Of a stretch of DNA of 8,132 bases, positions 1-7,947 are shown one piece after another. Within the stretch, counting starts at the first letter, position 1; every line of letters starts with the position of its first letter. A program made the position numbers and the translations under genes. A model generated the notes under the pieces. That model worked only from the letters and a program-made list of their open reading frames with translations. It made no database searches and was not told the DNA's origin. The stretch comes from Candidatus Altimarinota bacterium (GTDB lineage: Bacteria > Patescibacteriota > Gracilibacteria > BD1-5 > UBA6164): contig JAMOTX010000030.1 in NCBI GenBank assembly GCA_027062145.1, forward strand, positions 1 to 8,132, written 5' to 3'.

Positions 1-1889
1 CTAATGAATGATTTAAAAATTTTAAAATAGATTTTTCTGATATTAAAAAAGATTCAAATTGAGTTTCTTGAATAAAAAAAATTAAGTTTTTAGTAAAATA
101 TTTATGAAATCATAAATGAGAAGATGCTATTAATCTTATTTGTAGTAGCGAAAAAGAATATTCTGAATTTAATCCTTTAACTAGTTGAACTGTTAATGAA
201 GATGATGATATTAAAAATTTTAATATTATATGTAATGAAAAATACTCAAATTGAATGTATAAAATAACTAAAGAATGAGATTATAAATTAACTATATTTA
301 TTAATGATTATGCTTGAAATTTAAAGGGATTTACTAGATTATTTACAGTTTTACCATGAACATTTAGTCCTACTTATTCTACTGTTACTGAAGTAAATAA
401 AACGGCTGAGGTTTATGCAAATAATGTAGATATACATGATTATGAATTAGTATTAAGAGATAAATACAATAATCCAGTATATAGTTGAACTGATGAATTA
501 ATTAAGAAGATTAATCTAATTAATCAAAAAGATAGATTAACAGCAACAACGTGATTCGAAACTATAGTTAATCATGATAATTCAGATGCATTAATAGAAA
601 CTTTATCATGAAATATAGATATTGATTGAAAAATTAATTTTAATATAAAATCTACATCACCTTGAGCATACTCATCTTTATTTAAGATTTGAATGCAATC
701 ATGGGGAATAGATTATATACAAAATGATGGAACTAAATTTATATATTTATCTGAAGCAGACATAACTAAAGATATGTTTTTAAAACCATTTACTGCCAAA
801 TTAAAAGTTTCTGATGATGGTAAATTAACTTATGATGCAGAACCAAAAATAACTTGAACTAATTTAAATTATAAACTAGTTTTACGTAATAAATGAACTA
901 TAAGTAATTATTCAGAATGAATAACAAATATCTCTAGTACAACAATAAAAAATGATGTAAATTGACATTATTGGAAGTTTTTCAATCCTGATGATAATGA
1001 ATTTTGAAATGATTATACTGATTTTTTATGATTTAATGCTAGAATTGATGCTACTGATAATCTATTAAGTGCTCCAAAAATAGTAAATGATTGATTATGG
1101 ATTCAATATAAATTAAACGGAAAGATAATTAGATACAACCTAGGTTCTACTACTATTGTAGAAAATTCTGATATTGTATTAAATTGAACAAATTCAGAAA
1201 CTTTATGATTAAAAGTAGTATGAAACTTACAAGTTGACTCAGATACTAAATCAGCTGAATCTGGACAAGAGATAGATTTTTCAGATTTATCAAAATGAGC
1301 TGTAAGATCAAAAATAAGAAAACAAGCATATTCTTTAATTAGAAACAGAGAAAGTGGTACTATTGTAAACGGAATTAAATATATAGAATGAGATTTTTCT
1401 ATATGATGAAATAATTTATGATATGAAACATTAATTATTAAGGACTGAGATTTAACAATTAATTCAGATTTAAACACTGATAATTCAAAATTAGGTATTA
1501 TTATACTTAAAGATAATTATATTGTTTCTGAATGAATTAATCAAAAATGAAATATATACGTTGAAAACTATGTTGATTACATTGATGCTCTTATTTATTC
1601 GGATTGATGAATTATGTCAAATTGAGAATGAACTGATCAGTTAGTAATGAAAGGATCTATATTTTCTAGAAATACTATTGGTTGAGCTATTTCATGATCT
1701 GAAGGTGATTATATATTACCTTGATGAGAAAAAACTTCTAATCAAGATTTAGCAAGAATCTATGATTTAAATTTTATAAGAATATGAAATGAAAATCAAA
1801 ATTCTAGTTTGAATTGATGAAATAATGATAATTTTGTTATTATATATAATCCTAAAATACAATTAGATCCACCTAAATGATTTAAATAA
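1..1889 (+). CDS. Large beta-rich, probably surface-exposed protein (5' end outside window; first full codon at 3)
   Basis: This is an open frame of 628 codons with TGA read as glycine, ending in TAA at 1887-1889. The start and any signal peptide lie before the window. I do not recognise a named family. Around residues 86-116 the strand pattern (KEGDYKLTIFINDYAGNLKG) resembles the last strands of bacterial Ig-like domains, which often end in '..D.AGN.....F.V'. Residues about 460-560 alternate short hydrophobic strands with G/N/D turns (ETLIIKDGDLTINSDL, then IDALIYSDGG and KGSIFSRNTIGG), suggesting a right-handed beta-helix or bactofilin-like repeat fold. The C-terminus is proline-rich (NPKIQLDPPKGFK). 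There is no LPXTG motif and no C-terminal membrane helix. From memory, similar glycine-rich ends occur in CPR surface or pilin-like proteins, but I cannot confirm this. It stands alone on its strand and ends in a hairpin shared with murC. The reading frame is certain; the function is unknown. Confidence 0.85.
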
Positions 1890-1890
1890 T

Positions 1891-1926
1891 AAAATAAAGA
1901 CTACTTTAAAAAGTAGTCTTTATTTT
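1891..1926. terminator. Bidirectional hairpin terminator shared by the surface-protein gene and murC
   Basis: A perfect 16-bp inverted repeat (1891-1906 AAAATAAAGACTACTT, 1911-1926 AAGTAGTCTTTATTTT) has a 4-nt loop. T-rich tracts lie at the outer ends on both strands, so it can act in both directions between these convergent genes. The murC stop codon (1906-1908) sits at the loop, and the last murC codons form one arm. Confidence 0.8.
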
Positions 1927-3240
1927 ATATCTTAAATTATCTATATCTCAAGCTCACATTAATATTATTATTGCTCAAGTATTTTTATTATCAAAATCTT
2001 GAATAAGTTTTAATGTATTATCAAGTCATTTTCAATTAATTATTTTAGTATGATTTATTTCTTTTATTAATAATTCAGTATTAATTTTTTCTTTATCTTC
2101 TTTAGTATCTCTTGATTCATAAATATTTGAAATAATTAATTCATCAGTGTTTTTAAAACAATCTTTAAAGTCATTTAGTAATTCAAATGTTCTTGAATAT
2201 TGATGTGGTTGAAATATAGTTAATATTTTTTTGTCTATATTAGTGTCTTTTATTGCTTTTAATGTTAGACTTATTTCTGTTGGATGATGTCCATAATCAC
2301 TCATTAAAAGATTATTATGGACAGTCTTTCATAATCTCTCCATTCTCCTCCAAACACCTGAATATCATTCTATAGAATCTATTATTTTAGATTCACTAAT
2401 TCATACCATATGTCATATTATATATGCTATTTTAGCATCGAATAATATATGATTTCAAGGTACTTTCATGTCTATAACAGGGAATGGTATTAATTGTCCA
2501 TTATGAGAAAAACAATCTTCAAATACTTCTATATAAGTTATATCTTTCCTTAATCAAATTAGTTCGTTACAATTTTTATCATCTCAATTTAAAATAGCAT
2601 ATCATCATGAAACTATATTTTCTAAATAATCTTTATATGCTGAAGTATAATCTTTTAAATCTTTATAATAATCTAGGTGATCTAGTTCTATATTTAAAAT
2701 TACTCAAACTGTAGGTTTATAATTTAAAAAACTTCTTTTGTATTCGCAAGCTTCAAGTACAAAATATTCATCTTCAAGGTTATTTCTTCTGTAAAAAAAA
2801 TTTTTATTATCAAATTCTTTTAATATAGTTCAAACTATTGAAGTGAAATCTATATTTGAATTTTTTAAAACTAAACTTGTTAATGAGGTAGTTGTAGATT
2901 TTCAATGAGTTCAGGCAATTGTTATAAGTTTTTTATTATTCGCTATATGAGCAATAGCTTGAGGGTAAGTTAATAAATTTATTCAAAGTGATTTAGCTTT
3001 TTGTATTTCAGTTTGTTCAATAGGTACAGCTTCAGTATAAATCACTAATTCAAAATCACTATCAATTTTTTCAGGAGATTCTCATATAGTAATATAAGCT
3101 CATTCATTTTTTAATTGTTTTATTAATTCAGAATTATTTTTATCACTTCAATAAACTGTATATGATTGAGATAAATAATATCTTGCTATAGCTGATATTC
3201 AAATTCATCATATTCAAATTATATATACTTTATTTTTCAT
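1906..3240 (-). CDS. murC: UDP-N-acetylmuramate--L-alanine ligase (MurC)
   Basis: MurC is the cytoplasmic ATP-dependent ligase that adds L-alanine to UDP-MurNAc, the first amino-acid step of peptidoglycan stem-peptide synthesis. The 444-residue reading (TGA = Gly) shows the full Mur ligase architecture. It has an N-terminal UDP-binding Rossmann motif GIGGIGISA at 9-17 and GSD at 31-33. The ATP P-loop GTHGKSTTTS is at 110-119, EACEY at 163-167, and NIELDHLDYY at 183-192. C-terminal motifs are SGVWRRMER (294-302), SDYGHHPTE (314-322), FQPHQYSRTF (343-352) and MGAGDI (428-433). The EACEY and DYGHHPTE forms fit MurC better than Mpl, and the length matches Firmicutes-type MurC. By hand count, 26 glycines are TGA and 3 are GGN. 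The start ATG overlaps the pth stop by one base (TAATG), which suggests translational coupling. No Shine-Dalgarno is visible. Read with the standard code, only fragments such as 2032-2304 would be seen. Confidence 0.97.
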
Positions 3241-3764
3241 TATATTTTTTCATTAAGGATAATTTGTGTTTTTCAAAAAATTTCACTATTTAACTCATTT
3301 AACTCTTCTTCTTTAAATTTAGATAACACCCAATCTGAAACTTCGTAATTATTATTGAATCATATTCATATTTTTATCCTCTTAAAGTCATCGCTAAAGT
3401 GTTGAATTATGTTTTTTATACCATTATGTCATCAAGCACTTCATTTGTCTCTAAATCTCAATTTTCAGAAATCCATACTTAAATCATCATATATAATAAT
3501 CATATCATCCATTTCTACTTTATAAAAATCAATAATCTTTCTTAGTGATTCTCAGCTTAGATTCATGTATGTTTGAGGTTTTATTAATAAGATTTTTTCT
3601 CACATATAGTTTCATGAAGATATTTCTGCTTTAAATTTCGATTCTAATTTAAAATCAGAAAATGAACTATTTTCTTTTAAATAATCAAGAAATAAAAATC
3701 AAACATTATGTTTAGTGTTTTTGTATTCATTTCAAGGATTTCACAATCAAACTATTAATTTCAT
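3240..3764 (-). CDS. pth: Peptidyl-tRNA hydrolase (Pth)
   Basis: Pth cleaves the ester bond of peptidyl-tRNAs that drop off the ribosome and so recycles tRNA in the cytoplasm. The 174-residue protein, slightly shorter than the usual 185-195, carries the family signatures: LIVGLGNPG at 3-11, KHNVGF at 18-23, KPQTYMNLSG at 62-71, DDL at 93-95 and KGSAGGHNGIK at 107-117. The active-site set known from E. coli (N10, H20, N68, D93, N114) aligns to N9, H19, N68, D93 and N114, so it should be active. Fourteen glycines are TGA and one is GGT, so the standard code would destroy the gene within its first six codons. It is first in a two-gene unit with murC, with overlapping stop and start. A TATAAT box lies 27 bp upstream of the ATG. 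The start matches the conserved N-terminus (MKLIVGLGNPG), so it is secure. Confidence 0.96.
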
Positions 3765-3790
3765 ATTATTTTATTAATTATATTTCCTTT

Positions 3791-3796
3791 ATTATA
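3791..3796 (-). promoter_or_regulatory. Candidate -10 box for pth-murC
   Basis: A perfect TATAAT is present on the minus strand. It would place the transcription start near 3784 and leave a leader of about 20 nt before the pth ATG at 3764. No good TTGACA-like -35 is visible 16-18 bp upstream. An AAAGGA lies close to the predicted transcription start, roughly 20 nt from the ATG, which is too far to be a normal ribosome binding site. Confidence 0.5.
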
Positions 3797-3839
3797 GGTG
3801 TTTTTTTATAAAAATAAACTTTTATATTTAATTTATTTA

Positions 3840-3848
3840 TGTTATACT
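3840..3848 (+). promoter_or_regulatory. Candidate extended -10 promoter for the HAD gene
   Basis: The sequence TGTTATACT matches the extended -10 pattern TGnTATACT, and the -35 region is poor, as is usual for extended -10 promoters. Transcription would start near 3855, about 21 nt before the ATG at 3876. This supports that ATG over the in-frame GTG at 3798, which lies upstream of the promoter. Confidence 0.5.
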
Positions 3849-3875
3849 TCATCTATATTTTATAAGTATATTAAT

Positions 3876-4805
3876 ATGATATTAGAAAAAGCATTAGTAG
3901 AATTAAATAGAAAACAAAATACTAAAGATATTTTAGAAATATTAGGAATCAAATTTAGGTGTGATTACTTAAATCATTCATATTATAAAAACAAAATAAG
4001 CACATTAAATAAATGAGATTATTTTATATCAGATTTAGATTGAACTTTTTTTAGATGAACATTACAAAAAGAAGCAGTAAGTTTATTTATAAAATTTGTA
4101 AAAAAACAGGATTATTTAAATATGGATTTAGATGATTATTTAGTTTTTTTAAAGGATGTTAAGTTTTTCAATAATTTAGAAAAAAAAGCATATAATAAAG
4201 AAATAGAATATTTTGAATACTTAAATGCATGAATATTTTTGTTATTAAAGCATAAAAACTTAGTTGAATGGGATGAATATTTGGCTTATATTAAATATAG
4301 CTTTAAAAAGAAAGAAAAAATTAATCCTTTTAGATTTTCATTTAAAAAATTAAAGGAGGTTCTTGAGGGTAATAAAAATTTCATCTTTGTATCTTGAGCA
4401 CCAGATTTTATTTTTGATATATATTTAGAATTATTAAAAAAATATATTTGAAAAAATATTTGAGAACAATATGTTAGTAATATTTTCTGAATAGGTAGTT
4501 TCTTATCTTTAGAAACTAAAGAATACGTTCCATTATGGTGAAAAGATCATAAAAATGATTTTATTAAATGATTATTATCAGAAAAAATAATTGAAAATGT
4601 TATTTGATGAATGGGGGATACTGCAAGTGATTTTTGAATAAGTTATATGCTTGATGAAAATATGGACTTCTATTTTGTTAATCCAGAAAGAAAAGTTTTT
4701 GATAAGTTCGATGAATTTAAAAAAGATAAAATAAATTATCATTTTGTTATTGAAAGAAAAGATTTAATTATAGAAATAAAAAAAGAAGATATTAAATATA
4801 TTTAA
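3876..4805 (+). CDS. HAD-superfamily hydrolase, phosphoserine-phosphatase-like (HAD-IB type)
   Basis: This is a putative cytoplasmic phosphatase; the substrate is unknown. The 309-residue protein has the HAD motifs in order. Motif I is SDLDGTFFRG at 52-61, with nucleophile D53 and acid/base D55. Motif II is FVSGAPDFI at 171-179 (S173), the motif III lysine is probably K223, and motif IV is GMGDTASDFG at 245-254 with D248 and D252. The later YFVNPERK resembles the 'VNP' strand after motif IV in SerB/HAD-IB proteins. About 115 mostly helical residues separate motifs I and II, forming a C1-type cap. A 50-residue lysine-rich N-terminus precedes motif I. By hand count, 13 glycines are TGA and 4 are GGN, and the first motif I glycine (DLDGT) is TGA. 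The start at 3876 was chosen because a promoter-like element lies between it and the in-frame GTG at 3798. It is a single-gene unit convergent with xer. SerB itself is possible but not shown. Confidence 0.88.
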
Positions 4806-4817
4806 TATCTTCTTTTT
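4780..4817. terminator. Bidirectional hairpin terminator between the HAD gene and xer
   Basis: The arms 4780-4797 and 4800-4817 are perfect reverse complements, giving 17 usable base pairs around a TATA loop. Each strand has an A tract before and a T tract after the stem, so it can terminate both convergent genes. It contains the last codons and stop (4803-4805) of the HAD gene and overlaps the xer stop (4816-4818) by two bases. Confidence 0.8.
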
Positions 4818-5739
4818 ATTTAAAAAATTTTGAATGTACTTCTTTTAATTTTTTATTAGTTACATGTGTATATACTTGTGTAGTTGTAATACTAGCATGT
4901 CATAACATTTCTTGAATTGCTCTTAAATCAGCTCAATTACTAAGTAATGTTGTTGCGAAGCTATGTCTTAATGTATGCGCTGAAATATTTTTTAATATAA
5001 AAGCTTTATTGGCATATTTTTTTACCATATTAGTAATAAAAAATCTTGTTAATCTTGTTTTTTCATCTTCTAATATATCAATATTTTCTTTTTTTATATT
5101 ATGTCTTATGAAAAGTGGTGAAAGATGGTCATTTCTTTTTTCAAGATAATTTTCTATTAATTTAGCTGAATGTTTAGTAAGGTATACAACTCTAACTTTT
5201 CTTCATTTTCATCTTACTGCAAATTCTCTTCTTTTTAGATTTATATCACTTATATTTAATGCAGTTAATTCAGATATTCTTAATCAAGTAGAGTAGACAC
5301 ATTCCATTATTGCTAAATCTCTTGTTCAAATAAGTGTGTTAGTATCAGGAGTATTAAATAATCTTTCTAACTCATCTTCATTTAAAAATTCTACATGCCT
5401 TTCTTCTGCTTTTATTAAATCTATAGCAGTTGCTGACATACTTTTGTGTCATTTTTTTTCTAGAAATTTTAAAAAACTTCTTATTGTTATCATATAAGCA
5501 TTAGCAGTTTTTATTGAAATAGTTCTATTCTTTTCATATAAATAACTTCTAAATCATTCAGCAATTTCTAAAACAATATCTTTTACTTTAAAATTTTCTA
5601 AAGATTTTTCTAATTTATCTATTATATAACTTTCAAATTTATTTAAATGTCTATCATATTGTTCAACAGTTCTAGGTGATTTATTCTTAATAACCTCTAG
5701 ATAATTAAGGAAATTATTATGTGCGTCTTTAAATAACAT
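4816..5739 (-). CDS. xerD: Tyrosine recombinase, XerC/XerD family
   Basis: This is a site-specific tyrosine recombinase, most likely the chromosome-dimer resolvase. The 307-residue length is typical of XerC/XerD (about 300). Residues 1-95 form the N-terminal core-binding (SAM-like) domain, with the usual 'SPRTVEQYDRHLNKF' near 21-35. The catalytic domain contains every active-site residue: R154 (STGLRISE), K178 (RGKGRK), H255 and R258 (HTLRH), H281 (LGHAS) and nucleophile Y290 (QVYTHV). GADLRAIQEMLGH is slightly more XerD- than XerC-like, but with no second recombinase in view the symbol is tentative; it may act alone, like XerH, XerS or XerA. Eight glycines are TGA and none GGN, including the invariant G152 and G280. 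It is a single-gene unit with a dif-like dyad four bases upstream of its ATG, which suggests a host housekeeping role rather than a mobile element. No Shine-Dalgarno is visible. Confidence 0.94.
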
Positions 5740-5742
5740 AAA

Positions 5743-5770
5743 GTAAAAGATAATAAATATTATGTTACAT
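5743..5770. other. Candidate dif-like Xer recombination site
   Basis: This 28-bp block has the 11-6-11 dif layout. The left arm is GTAAAAGATAA, the spacer TAAATA and the right arm TTATGTTACAT. The right arm matches the E. coli XerD arm (TTATGTTAAAT, from memory) at 10 of 11 positions. The left arm keeps the inner ATAA, so the core reads ATAA-n6-TTAT, as in known dif sites. Its outer half is poorly conserved. In streptococci and lactococci, difSL also lies next to its recombinase gene xerS. In DNA this AT-rich, one arm match alone means little; the position beside xer is what gives it weight. Confidence 0.38.
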
Positions 5771-5779
5771 ATTTTAATT

Positions 5780-5785
5780 ATTATA
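5780..5785 (-). promoter_or_regulatory. Possible -10 box for xer
   Basis: A TATAAT on the minus strand lies 40 bp upstream of the xer ATG, in the 87-bp gap after map. No convincing -35 is present. Such hexamers are common in DNA this AT-rich, so the call is weak. If it is real, the dif-like site would fall in the leader of the xer transcript. Confidence 0.28.
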
Positions 5786-5801
5786 TATTATTTAGCAATA
5801 A

Positions 5802-5828
5802 AAAAATACCTTTTTATAAGGTATTTTT
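5802..5828 (-). terminator. Hairpin terminator after map
   Basis: An 11-bp inverted repeat (5802-5812 AAAAATACCTT, 5818-5828 AAGGTATTTTT) has a 5-nt loop. On the minus strand it is followed by a run of T. It begins within the map stop codon (5827-5829) and ends the minus-strand operon. Confidence 0.75.
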
Positions 5829-6570
5829 ATATTATAATTTCTGGTTCTGAATCAGTTATAAGTATAGTATGTTCATATTGACATCATAAACTACCATCTT
5901 TAATATAAATCTCCCAACCTCATTCATCAACTATTTGTCAGCTAGTTTCTCATAGAATTGGTTCAATTGCTAAAGTCATTCATTTTTGAAGTTTAATTCA
6001 GTTTCATGCTTTTCAAAAATTAGGTATATATGGTTTTTCATGTAATTCTTTTCAGATTGCATGTCATGTTAAATCTTTAACAACTTTAAATCAAGCTGAT
6101 TCAATTTCTTTTTGTATTGCAGCAGATATGTCTCAAACTTTATTTCAAGCTTTACATTGAGCTATTCAAGCATATAGAGCTTTTTTATTAACTTCAATTA
6201 ATTCAGCAGCTTTAGGATTTTTATCATCTCATCATACAACTATTGATATAGCTGCATCAGTATTTATTCATAATCATTTATCTTTTATTCAAAAATCAAA
6301 TGTTACTAAATCTCCATCATAAAAAACTAATCATGCTTTTGGAGTTCAATGAACTACAACATCATTAACACTTATACATATATTAGCAGGAAAATCATAA
6401 ACTCATTTAAATCAGCATAAAACTCAATGTTTATTAGCTATATCTCAACATAATTTATCTATTTCTTTAGCAGTTGTTCAGTTTTTTAATGTTTTTCTAA
6501 TTTCTTCAAAAACTTTTTTATGAGTTTTTGCATTTTTTCTCATTTGTTCTATTTCTTGTTTTGTAAGCAT
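5827..6570 (-). CDS. map: Type I methionine aminopeptidase
   Basis: This is a cytoplasmic metalloenzyme that removes the initiator methionine from nascent proteins with a small second residue. The 247-residue protein is a complete type Ia enzyme without N-terminal extension. Landmarks are VVHGTP with H74, metal ligands D92 (FDFG) and D105 (NTDAA), H170 in GHAIG, H177 in ELHEKP, E203 in GMTLAIEP and E233 in QYEHT. These correspond to E. coli H79, D97, D108, H171, H178, E204 and E235. The two aspartates are 13 residues apart, two more than in E. coli. By hand count, 26 glycines are TGA and 3 are GGN. It is last in a minus-strand operon, starting 16 nt after the stop of the exported-protein gene, with an A-rich leader and no Shine-Dalgarno. 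A hairpin terminator follows at its stop codon. Confidence 0.96.
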
Positions 6571-6586
6571 TTTTTATTTTAATTAA

Positions 6587-7936
6587 TTAATTACAGTTTC
6601 AACCTCATCATTGAGCATTACATACTTTTTGAGAAACTTTTATTGTTTTTTCTAATGTATTTATACTATCTTGAATGTTTAAATGTGAATTTATAATAGT
6701 TGATCTAAGTTTTTCAGTATTTATATCTCATACAGCTGCAAAGGGAATTTCACTATTGAAAAGATTAGTTATTTTAGATTGTATGCCTCTTGTAGTTTCT
6801 GATACAGTTGTTACTTTTTTAAGTAAATTTATATTTATTTGTTTTGTGTTTTCAGGAAAAGCTTCTCATATATTTTCTTTTTTCCATAGTTCCCAGTCTT
6901 TTTTTGTTTTTTCAAGTGTTGATTTATAACTGTTTTCAATAAAATTATTATTCATTGAAAATCATTCACTATTATATTCAGCAAGATTTTTATTTATAAT
7001 AGCTTGTTTATCAGAAGGGACTCATTTATTGTCTAAATATTCTTTTAATTTTTTTTGTTCTATTTTATTAGATTTATCTGGTTTATTTCAAATAAGTAAA
7101 GCATAAGCATCCCTCCATTTTTGTATTCAATCTTCTGATTGTTTATTTAATAGATTTATATCTCAAATAGCATCTGAAATTTGTTTAAAAAATCATTCTT
7201 CTTCATTGTTACAAGCTGAAACAGCTTTTTTTCAGTAATATTTTTTAAGTTCTAACATGAAGTTGTTATCAACTAAAATTAGATCACTAAATTGTATATC
7301 ACTTTGTTCTCAAATAATATTAACTCTATATAGATCTAATATTAAATCATTATTTTTTAGTAATTTTCATACTATTTCTTTTGTTTTTTTTCAATTTAAT
7401 TTACTTTTACATGTTTCGAGTCATTTAATAACTCATTTACAAGCATTATCAACTACAATTTTTGTATTTCATTTTTGATCTAATTTTTTTATAAATTCTA
7501 CTAATCATTTATTTTCTTTATCAATTTGTGAATAATCTCTTTTAACTTGAAAGGGAACTTCGTTAAATAAAGGATGATTTACATAATATTTAAAATAAGA
7601 AAAATATCATGTGAAATTAAAGATATCATTAAATATACTTGAAATCTCGTTTCATTCATTAACTAATTTTTCTCAAGCATCTTTAAATTTATTTTTTAAA
7701 TTCAAAACTTTTTTGTCAAATTTTCATTTAGCAGCTTTTTGCTCGGCTATTTTATCATCATCTTTTTTATTAGCATTTTCAACAATTGCTTTTGTTATAT
7801 TTTTAATAACTTGTCTATTATTTTTAACATAATCACTTAAAATAGGAGCTGTTTTATCTTTAATTAAACAGGCTCCTGCAGCAAATGAAGTATTATATGT
7901 TAGTAATAATACTATGGCAATTATTATATTTTTCAT
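6587..7936 (-). CDS. Exported, mostly helical six-cysteine protein of unknown function
   Basis: I do not recognise a family for this 449-residue protein. The N-terminus (MKNIIIAIVLLLTYNTSFA) is a clear Sec signal peptide, with likely cleavage after A19 in SFA-AG, so the mature protein acts outside the cytoplasmic membrane. C23 does not lie in a standard lipobox, because the preceding residues are AGA rather than L-A/S-G/A and the hydrophobic core ends well before it. The mature part is lysine-, asparagine- and glutamate-rich and appears mainly alpha-helical. It contains exactly six cysteines (C23, C166, C176, C242, C439, C448), an even number that would allow three disulfides. The tail QGGGGNCN is glycine-rich, with glycines written TGA and GGT. 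No second transmembrane segment is seen. It lies between a gene running off the right edge (11-nt gap) and map (16-nt gap), so the three are probably co-transcribed. The frame is certain and the function is open. Confidence 0.88.
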
Positions 7937-7947
7937 ATATGTGAAAA

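Noticed and set aside
1103..1477. Minus-strand open frame opposite the surface protein
   Set aside because: It is antisense to a long continuous coding frame and its translation has no recognisable features.
3798..3875. GTG at 3798 as the start of the HAD protein (adds 26 residues)
   Set aside because: It lies upstream of the extended -10 element at 3840-3848 and next to the pth -10 box, and the added residues are an AT-rich artefact-like stretch (FFYKNKLLYLIYL). Not fully excluded.
4816..5739. Integrase of a mobile element or phage
   Set aside because: The protein has standard XerC/XerD length and domain order, stands alone between housekeeping genes, and no attachment-site duplication, tRNA gene or cargo genes are nearby.
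6675..7832. Plus-strand open frames at 6675-6929, 7257-7478 and 7611-7832
   Set aside because: All lie antisense to the 449-codon exported-protein gene; their F/S/L-rich translations are typical reverse-strand shadows of lysine-rich AT-rich genes.
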